From assembly GCA_963210315.1 (NCBI GenBank), contig OY723308.1, positions 434,001 to 498,000 on the forward strand: a stretch of 64,000 nt of DNA, given 5' to 3'. The translations under genes and the position numbers were made by a program. Under the pieces are notes generated by a model. It had not been told where the DNA came from and did not search any database. It saw only the letters and a list, made by a program, of their open reading frames with translations. The stretch is from Rhynchopus euleeides (lineage: Eukaryota > Euglenozoa > Diplonemea > Diplonemida > Diplonemidae). The first letter of the stretch is position 1. Each line of letters opens with the position of its first letter. Shown here piece after piece: positions 1-9,254 of this stretch.

Positions 1-2827
1 CGGCATGCGAGTCGAAACACCCGCTGTGCTTTGTGTTCCACGTCACAGGCGCTGTGAGGGATGCGTCAAACGGCGACCCGCCGCCCCCATCCTGAACGTG
101 GATATCCTTCCACTGCGTCCCAACCAGGGGATACGACTCGCGGGAACGTGCATCGTAGTGCACCAGAAGGCCCTTTGAGACAACGTGAAACCTCTTCTTG
201 GTGAAGTCCCAGTTCTGCTGCAGGCACCGCTCATCCACCACCTTGGAGTAGAGCCGCACACTCACAATGGAGCCCCGGTATGACTCAGGCAGCACAAAGG
301 TCGACGGTGCCCCTCCCTGGCGCGCGTTGAGGATCCACCCCTTCGGGTCTGCTGTCCCCAGAGGCCTCTCGAGGTCAAGCCACTCCACAACCTTCCCGTC
401 GTGGATGAATGCGGTCTTCTTCTCTGCGGATTTATACTGGACACCCACCTGCATCAGGACGCCGTTGGAAAATGGAACCTCGCCAAAATCAGGGGTGATT
501 TTATACTTCAGGTCGTTGGAGTTCTCCTTGCAGACATAGGGGAGTGCCACGCTGCATGACTCGGGGAACACGCTGGGCGAGACTTGCTCCACACCCGAGG
601 TGTCTGTGAGCTCCGACATCTTGGCACACAGGCTGGAGGGAGCAGAGGTCATGCGGTAGAAAGGGTTGGCCTCGTCAAACCTTGCCAGAACCTCCTCTGG
701 AGTGAGGGGCCTGTTCCACACCGACGCGCGGGCGAACACCCCTGTGAAGGAGTTGGAGACGGGGTCTGATGTGGCACGCCTTCCGAGAGAGAATTTATCA
801 CCAACGGAGTAGGAACGCACATCCGCTGTGGCAGATCCGTAGACAGCCCCGTTGAGGTAAACCGTGACATTGCTCCTGGCAGAGTCGTACACCGCGGCGA
901 TGTGGATCCACTCCGTGTCGTGCAGCGGACCACCACCGAGGTTGCCCCTCGATGTGGGGTTGGAGGACCCGATGTAAAGGATGTTGTCCACCGGAGCCCA
1001 CGAGTCCCCATCACCCTCCCCGGGCGACACCGAGTCGAAGAGAGAGGAGGAAGAACCGGATGCGAGAGACATGATGGCCATGCCGTGCTGCTGCAGGCCC
1101 TTCACACCCTTGACCCACACCTCCAGGGTGCGGTCCTGCAGGCTCTCCGAGAGGTAAGCCCACGCCGCAGTTGTCCCATCGAGGTAAAGGCCTGCCTTCG
1201 AGATGACAGGCGTGCTGTCCCAGCCAAGGAGGCACATGGATGAGGGGGATGCACTCCCCTTCCCAGCGCAGAAGGTCATCAGAGGCTTGTTGGGTGCAGA
1301 GGCGAAGTCCCATTCTGCAAGGAGCCCGGATGTGACAGCCGACCCCGCCTTCGAGTCGGGGAGGAGCGGGAAGTAGCCCTTCGGGATCAGAACCGCGTTG
1401 TCGTTGTTGAGGTACTGCTCGCTGAGGGAGGGGCGCGTGGCCCCCACCCAGAATTCGTTCTGCAGGGTCTTGGCGGCGAGCCCCCTCACGAAGAGGAACT
1501 CTGCCTTGCTCTCAACGGAGGAGATGTGCGCCTTCTGTGCCTTGCAGGCAGACTCTGCGGAGGCTGCATCCAGAGGCGAGGAGAACACCTTATAGCAGTG
1601 TGCGTCGTAATACTCCCAGCCGACAGGGCAGCTCCGTGCAGCGTAGGAGACGTTCTGGTCGGAGGGGCCTGAGTGGACCGACAGCAGCTCCACCCCTGCG
1701 GAGTTGACGATGTTGCTCAAATGGTGCGCTTCGGACTGGCTCGCAGGCGCGATGACCATCTCAATGGTGTAGTCCCCCAGCCCATTCAGGGCAGACCCGT
1801 CCATCTCGATGTAGTCGGTGGCGGGGTACCCCGTGTCTGGGAAGGAGAACATGCCGTTGTGGTAGGGCTTCCAGTACTCCTTCCCGGAGGGGGCGTGCAG
1901 CGTGCCGTGCCTCCCCTTCCCGGAGAGGTCGGTGATCTGCGAGGGGCAGCTGGGAGTGCAGCCTGGGTAGCTCGAAGCCATGCCTGCGTCGTAGTACAGC
2001 TCGAGGGAGTCTTGGCAGACGCCGTGGTTTGACCCAAAGTGGGTGAAGTCGTTCCCGACGTCGGCAGCGCTCGCCTCGCCTTTGTAGAGCCTGACACCGT
2101 AGAGCAGCCCGCGGAAGGACTCCTTCGCGTTGTAGCCTCCATTCGGGCTGTCCTGGTCCTGGTTGAGGACAAAACCCTCACACTTTGACAGGTCGAAGGA
2201 GCCGCTTGCGTAGTCCGCCGAGGAGACCGCTGCGCATGCCTTCACAAGCATCCCGTTTCTGAAAGCGCAGATGTGGTAGTTTCCCGGGCTTGCAGGGTCT
2301 GGTGAGAAGATTGCTGTGACGGTGACAGGCTCGTACTTCCCAAGGGGGATGTGGGGGAACCCGTCGACGCCCACCGTTGTCACGGGGAAGTTCTTCGATT
2401 TGAAGTCGACAAATGTCTGCCCGTTCTTCGTTGCGATGTAGAACGAGAATATGTCGGTGCTGCTCGAGACGCACGACGCGAGGGACATGAAACCCGACCA
2501 GGGCACATCCGGTGCGAAGGAAACTGTGATAGACCACGAGTCAGAGAGCCCCAGCCCATTGGGTGCAGGGGCCTCCATCATCAGAGTGCTCTGCTCTGCC
2601 TGGAAGAAGAACTCGCCGTCAGCTGCGCTGTAGACATCCCCCCAGGTCGACCCCTTGAGGGTGACGTCATTCCCCTTCCCGGAAGCGTCCTGCCACTTCC
2701 CCTCCGGAATCTTCACCTTCGCAGAGTCGGCGGTCAGATCCATCACCAGCTCGGCGGCCCCACTCTGCCCTACAAACAGGGCACACAGAAGCCATGACCC
2801 TAACAGGGCCCTCTGCATGAACCCCAT
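1..2827 (-). CDS. Secreted multidomain LamG / C-type-lectin-like protein, partial (3' part outside window)
   Basis: A single open frame runs leftward from an ATG at 2827 (an alternative in-frame ATG lies at 2818) and leaves the window without a stop, giving about 942 residues. The first 24 residues form a signal peptide with hydrophobic core LLGSWLLCALFVG. LamG/concanavalin-A-like repeats then follow, at roughly residues 25-245 and 250-398. A C-type-lectin-like segment starts at about residue 400 (CPVGWEYYDAHCYKVF, later NEFWVGATRP). Its closing part (ESCSVALPYVCKEN) appears only near residue 760, because another LamG-like domain (about 480-735) sits between the halves. A further LamG-like segment and the start of one more follow. 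The role is probably extracellular glycan binding or adhesion. Domain assignments are by eye from sequence pattern; the frame itself is seen directly. Confidence 0.8.
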   Translation of the reverse strand, partial: MGFMQRALLGSWLLCALFVGQSGAAELVMDLTADSAKVKIPEGKWQDASGKGNDVTLKGSTWGDVYSAADGEFFFQAEQSTLMMEAPAPNGLGLSDSWSITVSFAPDVPWSGFMSLASCVSSSTDIFSFYIATKNGQTFVDFKSKNFPVTTVGVDGFPHIPLGKYEPVTVTAIFSPDPASPGNYHICAFRNGMLVKACAAVSSADYASGSFDLSKCEGFVLNQDQDSPNGGYNAKESFRGLLYGVRLYKGEASAADVGNDFTHFGSNHGVCQDSLELYYDAGMASSYPGCTPSCPSQITDLSGKGRHGTLHAPSGKEYWKPYHNGMFSFPDTGYPATDYIEMDGSALNGLGDYTIEMVIAPASQSEAHHLSNIVNSAGVELLSVHSGPSDQNVSYAARSCPVGWEYYDAHCYKVFSSPLDAASAESACKAQKAHISSVESKAEFLFVRGLAAKTLQNEFWVGATRPSLSEQYLNNDNAVLIPKGYFPLLPDSKAGSAVTSGLLAEWDFASAPNKPLMTFCAGKGSASPSSMCLLGWDSTPVISKAGLYLDGTTAAWAYLSESLQDRTLEVWVKGVKGLQQHGMAIMSLASGSSSSLFDSVSPGEGDGDSWAPVDNILYIGSSNPTSRGNLGGGPLHDTEWIHIAAVYDSARSNVTVYLNGAVYGSATADVRSYSVGDKFSLGRRATSDPVSNSFTGVFARASVWNRPLTPEEVLARFDEANPFYRMTSAPSSLCAKMSELTDTSGVEQVSPSVFPESCSVALPYVCKENSNDLKYKITPDFGEVPFSNGVLMQVGVQYKSAEKKTAFIHDGKVVEWLDLERPLGTADPKGWILNARQGGAPSTFVLPESYRGSIVSVRLYSKVVDERCLQQNWDFTKKRFHVVSKGLLVHYDARSRESYPLVGTQWKDIHVQDGGGGSPFDASLTAPVTWNTKHSGCFDSHA

Positions 2828-3075
2828 CGCCCTTGTCAGAACAGGGCCTCCCCTTTCCTCGCTGCCCCTCCCCAGCGCTCTCCCGTGTGAGTGTGTTGCT
2901 CGGGTGTAGGCAGGGGCCAGGGGTGTCTTTGTATTTCCCACAGCTATGCCGGCTCGTCCCCCTTCTCCACACGCCAGGTGCAACTTCCCCCCCCCCCTGC
3001 GCTCCTCGCTCTGGGGGGAGAGCGGGAAGGGGGGAGTGGTGGTGGGGGGGGGGGAACACCCCGCCTCGGCACAGA

Positions 3076-3081
3076 TATATA
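3076..3081 (-). promoter_or_regulatory. TATA-like element upstream of lectin gene
   Basis: TATATA lies 249 bases upstream of the lectin ATG. In gene orientation it reads CTATATATC. Similar CTATATA blocks lie upstream of three other minus-strand genes (26481, 47669, 57967), which makes chance less likely. Function is inferred. Confidence 0.35.
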
Positions 3082-3204
3082 GAGTGTGTGTCTGTAGGAG
3101 ATACAGCCTGTGTGGGTGGGGTGGTGGGGTGGGGTAAATGCTGAATAAAGGAGAGGGGATGGGCAACACCATATCGAGACGAACAAAAAAACTAGGGGTT
3201 GCGT

Positions 3205-3285
3205 TCTTTGTTGTACGAACGGTGCCTGCTAGTGCATGTGTGCAGGATACCGAACGCTGCCACGAGTCTTTTTAGTTGGAAACAA
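3205..3285. other. Conserved noncoding block, copy 1
   Basis: The stretch shares CGGTGCCTGC, GTGTGCAGGA and CGAACG.TGCCACG with 26545-26625, in the same order and orientation and ending in a T-rich run. It codes for nothing evident. CCTGC and GCAGG could pair to form a small hairpin. It may be a promoter element of the minus-strand genes or a small structured RNA; the sequence cannot decide. Confidence 0.45.
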
Positions 3286-3731
3286 CTGTAGGTATTGCAA
3301 CATGGGCGGAATGGGGTGCGTGTGCTCTACCAGATCCGCAGTGAGGAGAAACTGGAAGGCGGGGGGGGGGGGGTGGTGGTGGTGGGGAGAGGGGGGGGGA
3401 GGAAAACAATCAGCTACCACCTTCTTCTTCTCCGCATCACTCCCTCCTCCGCCTCTGCTCCCAGCTGGCTCACACCCCTCCCCTCCCCTCCCCCCCCCCC
3501 CTCCCCTCCTCCCCCCCACCAACGCTAACACACACACACCCCACCCCCCTCCGCTTCTCTGCCCCCCCTCAACCCCAAGCCCTTCGAAGCCTGTGACACA
3601 GATCTCTTTCCGTCTCACCGTCTCTCTCAGTCGAATAGGCAGGGGAGTGGAGTGGAGTGGAGTGGAGTGGAGTGGAGGCGGTTGTGGGTGTCTGTCTGGA
3701 AAATTTTCATTCTTCTTGCACGGTGGTCTTA

Positions 3732-4198
3732 CTGGGGGGGGCAAATACAAGAGTATATGCAAATACAAGGGTATATGCTAATACAAGAGTACTCCAGAAA
3801 TTGCGATTTTAAAAAGTTCACCGAGCAAATACAAGAGTATACTCTTGTATTTGCATACTAGACTTTTGGAGAACTTTTGTGGGGTTTTCATCATATTTTG
3901 TGCTTCCAATGACCTCCCCCAGGCCAGTGGGCCTCCTGTCTGGAGTCGTCACGGTCGGGTGGGAGTCGCCTCGGGGGTGGGAAAGGCCAAGATGACGCTC
4001 GGATTGTCTATTCGGCGCCGCTGCCCCATGAGGGCCCAGCCGGAGGCCACATTTCTAGTATGCAAATACAAGAGTATATACTCTTGTATTTGCATGGTAG
4101 ACAACTTTTCAGCTAAAAAACAATTTTTTGAGAACCCTGAATTACGTAAGCTGGCACGGTGAATAGAAGAGTATACCCTTGTATTTGCCCCCCCCCAG
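3732..4198. mobile_element. 467-bp TA-flanked MITE with internal palindromes
   Basis: The element starts CTGGGGGGGGCAAATACAAG and ends with the inverse, and TA stands on each side (3730-3731, 4199-4200), as for Tc1/mariner-type insertions. It interrupts the left terminal repeat of Y. Inside, two near-perfect palindromes of the same end sequence occur at 3825-3854 (30 bp) and 4062-4093 (32 bp), suggesting a copy of the same family inserted in itself. It has no coding capacity. Confidence 0.7.
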
Positions 4199-5690
4199 TA
4201 AACAGCGGTTTACATATGTAAAATGCATATCATTTTGCATATCATTTTGCATATGAAAATCCCGGGCTGACATAAGACAGTCGAGATTTACATATGTAAA
4301 CCTGGGATTTACATATGCAACTTCCAGATTTACATATGTAAATCCCAAATTTACATATGCAAGTCAGGATTTACATATGTAAATCCAGATTTACATATGT
4401 AAATCTGGATTTACATATGTAAATTCCGATTTACATACACGGTGGACTCCAGCGGCCCTAGCGGGAGTCTGGGAGCGGGAGTCTGAGAGGGTGTCAAAGA
4501 CTCCCGCTAGCGGGAGTCTATACTCCCGCTAGGGGGAGTCTGACTCCCCCTAGCGGGAGTCTTTTCACCTATTTTCATCCATTTTTCCCATGATATAGTT
4601 ACAGTCTACTGGCGTGGGGGGTAAAATCATGCGGGGGGAAGGTGGAAGAGGGATGGGGAGGGGCTTGTTTTGCTTCTGTCAGTTTCCCCGGACTCTGGAC
4701 TACCTACCTATCCTCCTGGTAGCGGCTGCACCTGCGGAGGTGAGCGGTTAGAATTTGAGGTGTCAAAGTGCGGCCGTCGCCTGTCGTAGTTGTGTTACAC
4801 CTTGGGCAAGACAAACCATCCTGCAGGCTTTCCTCATCTTCTTCGTCAGAACTGTCATCCCCCTCCTGCTGTGCGCGTTGGTCAAGCGTGCTCAAAGTCG
4901 CCTCGGATGACACGAATGGTGTGAAAGTCGCCCCCAGCGGGATTGGCATTTTGCACAAGCAGAGCGATAATTTGCGGTGTCCTTCGGGGAACCGGAACAG
5001 GAAGTAGGGCGCGCTGCTGGGTTCAACGAAGTCCTGTGTGTTGCAGTGCACAAACCCCTTCTGCAGCTGTGTCAACTGTGTGCAAAGAACATACACAGCC
5101 AATCTATGAGCGTGTCGGGTGTGCAGACACGGACACAGAATGACTTCTCTATACCCGAGGATCCCGTCCTGCGACAGGTGCGCAACCTTCCAAGGCATGC
5201 CCGATTCGCGCCGCTTCTCTTCTGCCATTGCAAGATCTCTCTCGTAAGTTGCGGAGCTGGCGATTGTAACGGCATCTTTCTTGCGATGTCCGTTCTCTGC
5301 TTCTTCAAATTCGTCGTTGTTCTGCAGAGGCACTGCATCTTCTGGAGCCCACCAATGATGGAGACTGTGTACGTAGGCATTGCGCGTTGATCCCTTTTCG
5401 GCATGCTCCATCAACCAGTGAAATATATGCCCTGAGATCCGAGCACGCAAGAAGGGAATCCGGGCTGACTCATCCTTGCATCCCCAGAAGCGCCAGGGGA
5501 TGTCTGCATACCGGAAATGCATGAGGTCTGCAAGGGAGACAAAGAGGTAGCGGAACAAGCCCTTGTAGGTGGTGTCCTGTGACATGGCAAGCACGACCTT
5601 CCGGAACTGAGCACCTGTCCCATTCTGCGACACATTCAGTGCAAGGTTTGTACAGGTCTTGTCGAATATTTTTTTTGTTGTCTCATCCAG

Positions 5691-6640
5691 CAGGGTATAA
5701 GATAGACGTTTTTTCTGGCGCCGTTTTCCGGTTTTTCTGGTTTTGATTTTTTTCGCGCGCGCCTTCGGCGCGCGCGACCCGCGCAAACCCTCTCAGAATC
5801 ACACCCAACACGGCTGGACCAGGCTCCGCCGAACAGCGTGGCGTGTTGCTCAACACAGCTCCCCGAAGGGACGGAACTGAGCTTTCAATGCGTCCACGTA
5901 CTGACGGAGCGCGGCTTCGCATCACCCCCCCGTATCAGGACAAACCCCCCGAGGGTGCTGCTCTGCTGGTACGCCTCACGAAGGGCAACTACCTTCATGG
6001 TCGATCTTGTTGCATGACCACCCCCTAGAGGCAGTCAGTCAGACGCTGCGCACAACGTGCGCTCATGCGAACACCAGCGGGTGTCTCCAACACTGCCCAA
6101 ATCGCGGTCCCGCCAGAACCCGAATCCATCGATCCTCTCCAAGGCGGACATGCACTCCCGAAAACACCGGAGTTTGCATGTGCCATTCCCAGCAAGGCAA
6201 ACGTGCTCGAGACAAGGTCGTAGCTTGCGTGGATGACAGGGTGGTCCTTGGCAGTGTGCATCGCAACGAGATTGAGTGCATGCGCTCGGCAAGCCGCCCA
6301 GAAGGAGTACGGTGCGGTCGGAATGGTCAAGCTACCGGAGTATCTCGAAACTTCACACAGAGAAGACCTGCATGACGAGGACATCACCACCCACCGGGCC
6401 TCCCGCTGGGCTCCTTTTCTCCGCTTCTCTGCTTTCTTTTGACTGTTTGAGCTCCGTGCGGATCACGATGGGGTCACTTTCCATGTTTTTTTGGCTAATA
6501 TTCCCACTGGTTGACTGTCACAAAGGTTCCCCAAAAACCGGCGAAAATCCGATCGGCCTTTTTTCTTTTTTTTCCAGAAAACCGGAAACCGGGAAACCCT
6601 GGTTTTGAAAACCGGAAAACCAGGCCTATCTTATCCCCTG
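5691..6640. mobile_element. hAT-like element E inserted in ORF1
   Basis: Left end CAGGGTATAAGATAG and right end CTATCTTATCCCCTG are inverted repeats of the hAT type. The left flank is TCATCCAG (5683-5690), and CATCCAG follows the right end (6641-6647), a duplication with one base lost. The element contains a decayed transposase fragment (6035-6390) and a perfect GC hairpin with a TTC loop (5754-5776). It splits ORF1 at the Leu-Asp codons. Confidence 0.65.
6035..6390 (-). pseudogene. Decayed hAT-type transposase fragment
   Basis: Leftward frames carry CRAHALNLVA, then SYDLVSSTFALLG, and after a frameshift LGSVGDTRWCSH. This order of a Cys-His block followed by a TRW motif is seen in the central part of hAT transposases. 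At least one frameshift separates the pieces and no full catalytic region remains. It belongs to element E. Confidence 0.45.
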
Positions 6641-7122
6641 CATCCAGTACCCTGATCAGCCGCATGGCGAGCCCCTTGCAGTCATGGAGTGCTGGGGTGA
6701 CGTAGCGGGCATTGGGAAGCACACCTGCCAAGAGGGAGGGGTAGCCAGCCTCTTTCATCTCAGAGAGAGTCAGGTGCGGGTATCGATGCACCTGTTGATA
6801 CCAGCGTTCTTCTGGGATGTCGCACAGTGAGCATCGGTGCCCTCGCCCCCCGCATCGCCTCATTGTTGCCCACTGCTCAGCATGGTCGGCGGTTATTCTT
6901 GCTATGGACACACTCGCGACATGCACCCCTCGGAAGATTTTCGCTTTGTGCAGCCTCATGATCTGTTGCAGCAACGCGTGATTTTGGAACAGCTTGTGAT
7001 CACCTTTCGGAACTCAAATGCCCCGAGCAAACCACGGGAAAGGCGCCATTCAACACGTTCGCAGGCAGGCTTCTCCATTTCGCGGAGTCGCTTTCGTGAC
7101 ACACCCAGCAGGGTTCTGAGTT

Positions 7123-7668
7123 GGTACCGTACTAGGTACTACCACCCGGTACCACCCCCAACATTTGAAATCCAGACTTGGGTCCCAGCCCAAAATTTTT
7201 CAGAAATTATGAATTTCCGGATGAATTCCAGCCAGCAGTGTGGTCATTTTGCTCTGGGAGATGGGTTTTTGGCCACTCAAATTTTTTCAGTCCTCACGAC
7301 GAAATACCACAAGCAAATATGACCGACTCAAAATCTGAAAAAATGAAAAATCCGAAAAATTATTTTCTCGAAAAAAGTGGGTTCGTGGGTTTCGTTTTTC
7401 CCCACAACCCCGAAAAAAAAATTTGGATTTTTTTTCAGATTTTGGACTTTTTTCAGCAAACTAATTTTTTTTGGTTTTACTTTTTGGGGTGGTCCATATT
7501 TACGTTGGGAAACCTGAAAAATTCTCGAGTGGCCAAAAACTCATCTCCCAGAGCAAAATGACCCCACCACGGTTCGGAAAAATTCCGGAAATGCTAAATT
7601 CGCGAAACCAAAAATCGCGATTTTGTGGTACCAGGTGGTACCGGGTGGTACTACCTAGTACGGTACTA
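7123..7668. mobile_element. Foldback element (long inverted repeats)
   Basis: GGTACCGTACTAGGTACTAC at 7123 is mirrored at 7637-7668, and a second mirrored block (GTCATTTTGCTCTGGGAGAT, near 7240 and 7550) shows that the inverted repeats reach about 160 bp with a short A/T-rich centre. It codes for nothing and splits the N-terminal part of ORF1. No clear target duplication could be read. Confidence 0.65.
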
Positions 7669-8017
7669 AATCAGATCACTGCACCCAGGTTCTCACCAAC
7701 ACGCTCCTTATGAAGCTGGTTGACCTTGGCGAGTGTCCGTTGAGACATCCGAAGGGCATGCCGGTTGGCAGCAAGAGTCTCCCCGACACTCTTCGCTTCA
7801 TTTGCATTCGACATGGTTCGATGGCATGGGTCTTGAAAATACCCCCTGTGACACCTGTGAGAGCGAGTGTGAGTGGAGCCGAATAAGGTTGCAACACACA
7901 CACCACGTCAGATGTAGCCAAGCGAAAAAACTGTCGATGTTTTGGAGTGTGGGGTTTGTGGCTTCCATGACAGTCTGATCATTCAACTTCCGCAGGCTGA
8001 TGCACAGCCAGCTTCCC

Positions 8018-9019
8018 TCAGAGGGTGTCCATGTCGTCCTCCTCCACTGTGATGGCCTGCGGGATGCTCGGAGGGGCTTCTTCCTCTGTGTCGGGGACCT
8101 CAGGCTGTGCGAGGTCGATCCCCAGCAGGTCCTTGTACCTCCCCACGGTGGAGGTGTTGGCCTGGCCTGAGCCGGTCACCGTGGCGCGGGGCTGTTCCAA
8201 AGGAACGGTGACCTTCCACAGGGCCAACTGCCCCTCCACCTGCTCGCAGGTGATGGGCTCGCCATCGGCAGGGCTCCTGGGGAGGAAATAGGTGGCGGTG
8301 TATGTGCCGCTGGGGATTGTCGAACCCTCGTGGACCACGCGAAGACACGTCAGCGACACCTGCAGGCCTGTCACTGAAAACTCAACCCGGGTCAACAGCC
8401 CCTCGAGCATCACCACATGCACGTTGGCTGCCCCAGGCAACGGGGTGACCACCGGGAAGTGCTGCATCACATTCTTCGTCGTAGTATCCTCCTCCTGCTG
8501 CACGGCAGTGTACACGTTGTTCATCTCGACCTCCTTGTAGGCCGGGGCAAGCGCAGCAAGGACCCGCTGGTACAGCGGATTCTTCTTGTGGCCCTCCTCC
8601 GCCCAAGCCAAGGGCATCTTTGGCTTGAGGGTGACACCCACCAACTTGGTGTCTTGCACCTTCCCGCGCTTCACCTCAACCCTGTAGGTGGCGGGGAGGG
8701 TGCCGTCCTTCTGCATCATCTCGACCTCCCTCACAGCGAGCTTGTCCATGTCAGGGAATACGGCGGTGATGGCGTTGGCCACCTGGGGGCTGTGCTTGTT
8801 GATCTCCTTGCCGGTCAACACCGTTGCTAGGAGCCTTCTAATGGATCCCAGTGTCAGCACACTTCCCCCTTTTTTAACGAGGAAGGCCGTGCAAAAATCA
8901 GCCACAATGTTCGTCGCCTCCGCAGCCTCGGGACTCTCTGCGCTCTTCTTCTTCTTACTCGACTTCGCCGCCGGCTTCGCTGCCACCTTCACTGCCGGCT
9001 TCGTTGTCGTCTTCCCCAT
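8018..9019 (-). CDS. ORF2 of CACGGTGG element, 333-residue protein with histone-like tail
   Basis: An intact frame runs from ATG 9019 to TGA at 8018. The first 35 residues are Lys/Ala/Pro/Thr rich (KTTTKPAVKVAAKPAAKS then KKKK), like histone H1 or other nucleic-acid-binding tails. A predicted helical segment (about 36-110) and a mixed beta-rich region follow, with an acidic C-terminus (TEEEAPPS, EEDDMDTL). No catalytic motif is recognisable. A truncated relative in the second copy (36589-36969) keeps the tail and the following segment. Being carried between the terminal repeats beside ORF1, it is probably an accessory DNA-binding protein of the transposon (inference). Confidence 0.55.
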   Translation of the reverse strand: MGKTTTKPAVKVAAKPAAKSSKKKKSAESPEAAEATNIVADFCTAFLVKKGGSVLTLGSIRRLLATVLTGKEINKHSPQVANAITAVFPDMDKLAVREVEMMQKDGTLPATYRVEVKRGKVQDTKLVGVTLKPKMPLAWAEEGHKKNPLYQRVLAALAPAYKEVEMNNVYTAVQQEEDTTTKNVMQHFPVVTPLPGAANVHVVMLEGLLTRVEFSVTGLQVSLTCLRVVHEGSTIPSGTYTATYFLPRSPADGEPITCEQVEGQLALWKVTVPLEQPRATVTGSGQANTSTVGRYKDLLGIDLAQPEVPDTEEEAPPSIPQAITVEEDDMDTL

Positions 9020-9254
9020 TTTTGTGAATCAGGTCTGCGAGCTGGGATGGGTGGAAACGTCCGTTTGGTGTGTGTGTGTGTGGCTGTACTTCAGTGACGA
9101 GTGCCACATTGCATAGGTATCATGGGAAAAATGAGTGAAAATAGGTGAAAAGACTCCCGCTAGCGGGAGTATAGACTCCCGCTAGCGGGAGTTGGACTCC
9201 CCCTAGTTGAGACTCCCGAAAAGGGTTACCCTACCCCCGCTGGAGTCCACCGTG

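Larger units (their letters stand above)
2828..3718. other. Intergenic: upstream of lectin gene, G/C runs and low-complexity tracts
   Basis: I see no gene here. The stretch holds the TATA-like site, a noncoding block shared with 26545-26625, G runs (3043-3052, 3361-3371), pyrimidine tracts (3471-3550) and a five-base GGAGT tandem at about 3648-3676, just before the transposon stack. Confidence 0.6.
4704..7814 (-). pseudogene. ORF1 of CACGGTGG element, interrupted transposase-like gene
   Basis: Reading leftward, the gene starts at ATG 7814 (MSNANEAKS). It is broken by the foldback insertion (7123-7668), resumes with a segment ending near 6977, continues in a shifted frame to about 6641, is interrupted by the hAT-like element 5691-6640, and resumes at 5690 to a stop at 4704. 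The rejoining point is the codons for Leu-Asp in RVLD/ETTKK. Visible features are a CSLC motif followed by a W, then VTPALHDCKGLAMRLI, an acidic stretch (DDSSDEEDEES) and a C-terminal CPRC...HLRRC zinc-finger-like end. The middle resembles in layout some uncharacterised transposase-like proteins of animals and protists, but I cannot name a family. Because of the hAT insertion the 3' fragment can be read as a 360-residue frame whose first about 30 basic residues come from the inserted element. Confidence 0.6.
4438..9254. mobile_element. CACGGTGG element, copy 1 (unclassified DNA transposon)
   Basis: Terminal inverted repeats begin CACGGTGGACTCCAGCGG and run about 150 bp inward, ending with the shared stretch TTTTCACCTATTTTCA. 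They are studded with the palindrome ACTCCCGCTAGCGGGAGT (4499-4518, 9152-9171, 9175-9192). TA flanks both ends. It carries two genes, both leftward: a large broken gene (4704-7814) and an intact 333-residue gene (8018-9019). It has been hit by a hAT-like element (5691-6640) and a foldback element (7123-7668). A second copy lies at 34204-37242. The superfamily is unassigned. Confidence 0.75.

Noticed and set aside
2891..3186. Short Gly- and Pro-rich frames near the lectin promoter
   Set aside because: They arise from G/C homopolymer runs.
3742..4190. Regularly repeated GCAAATACAAGAGTATA, considered as a CRISPR-like array
   Set aside because: The copies alternate in orientation and have unequal spacing; they are terminal repeats of a MITE.
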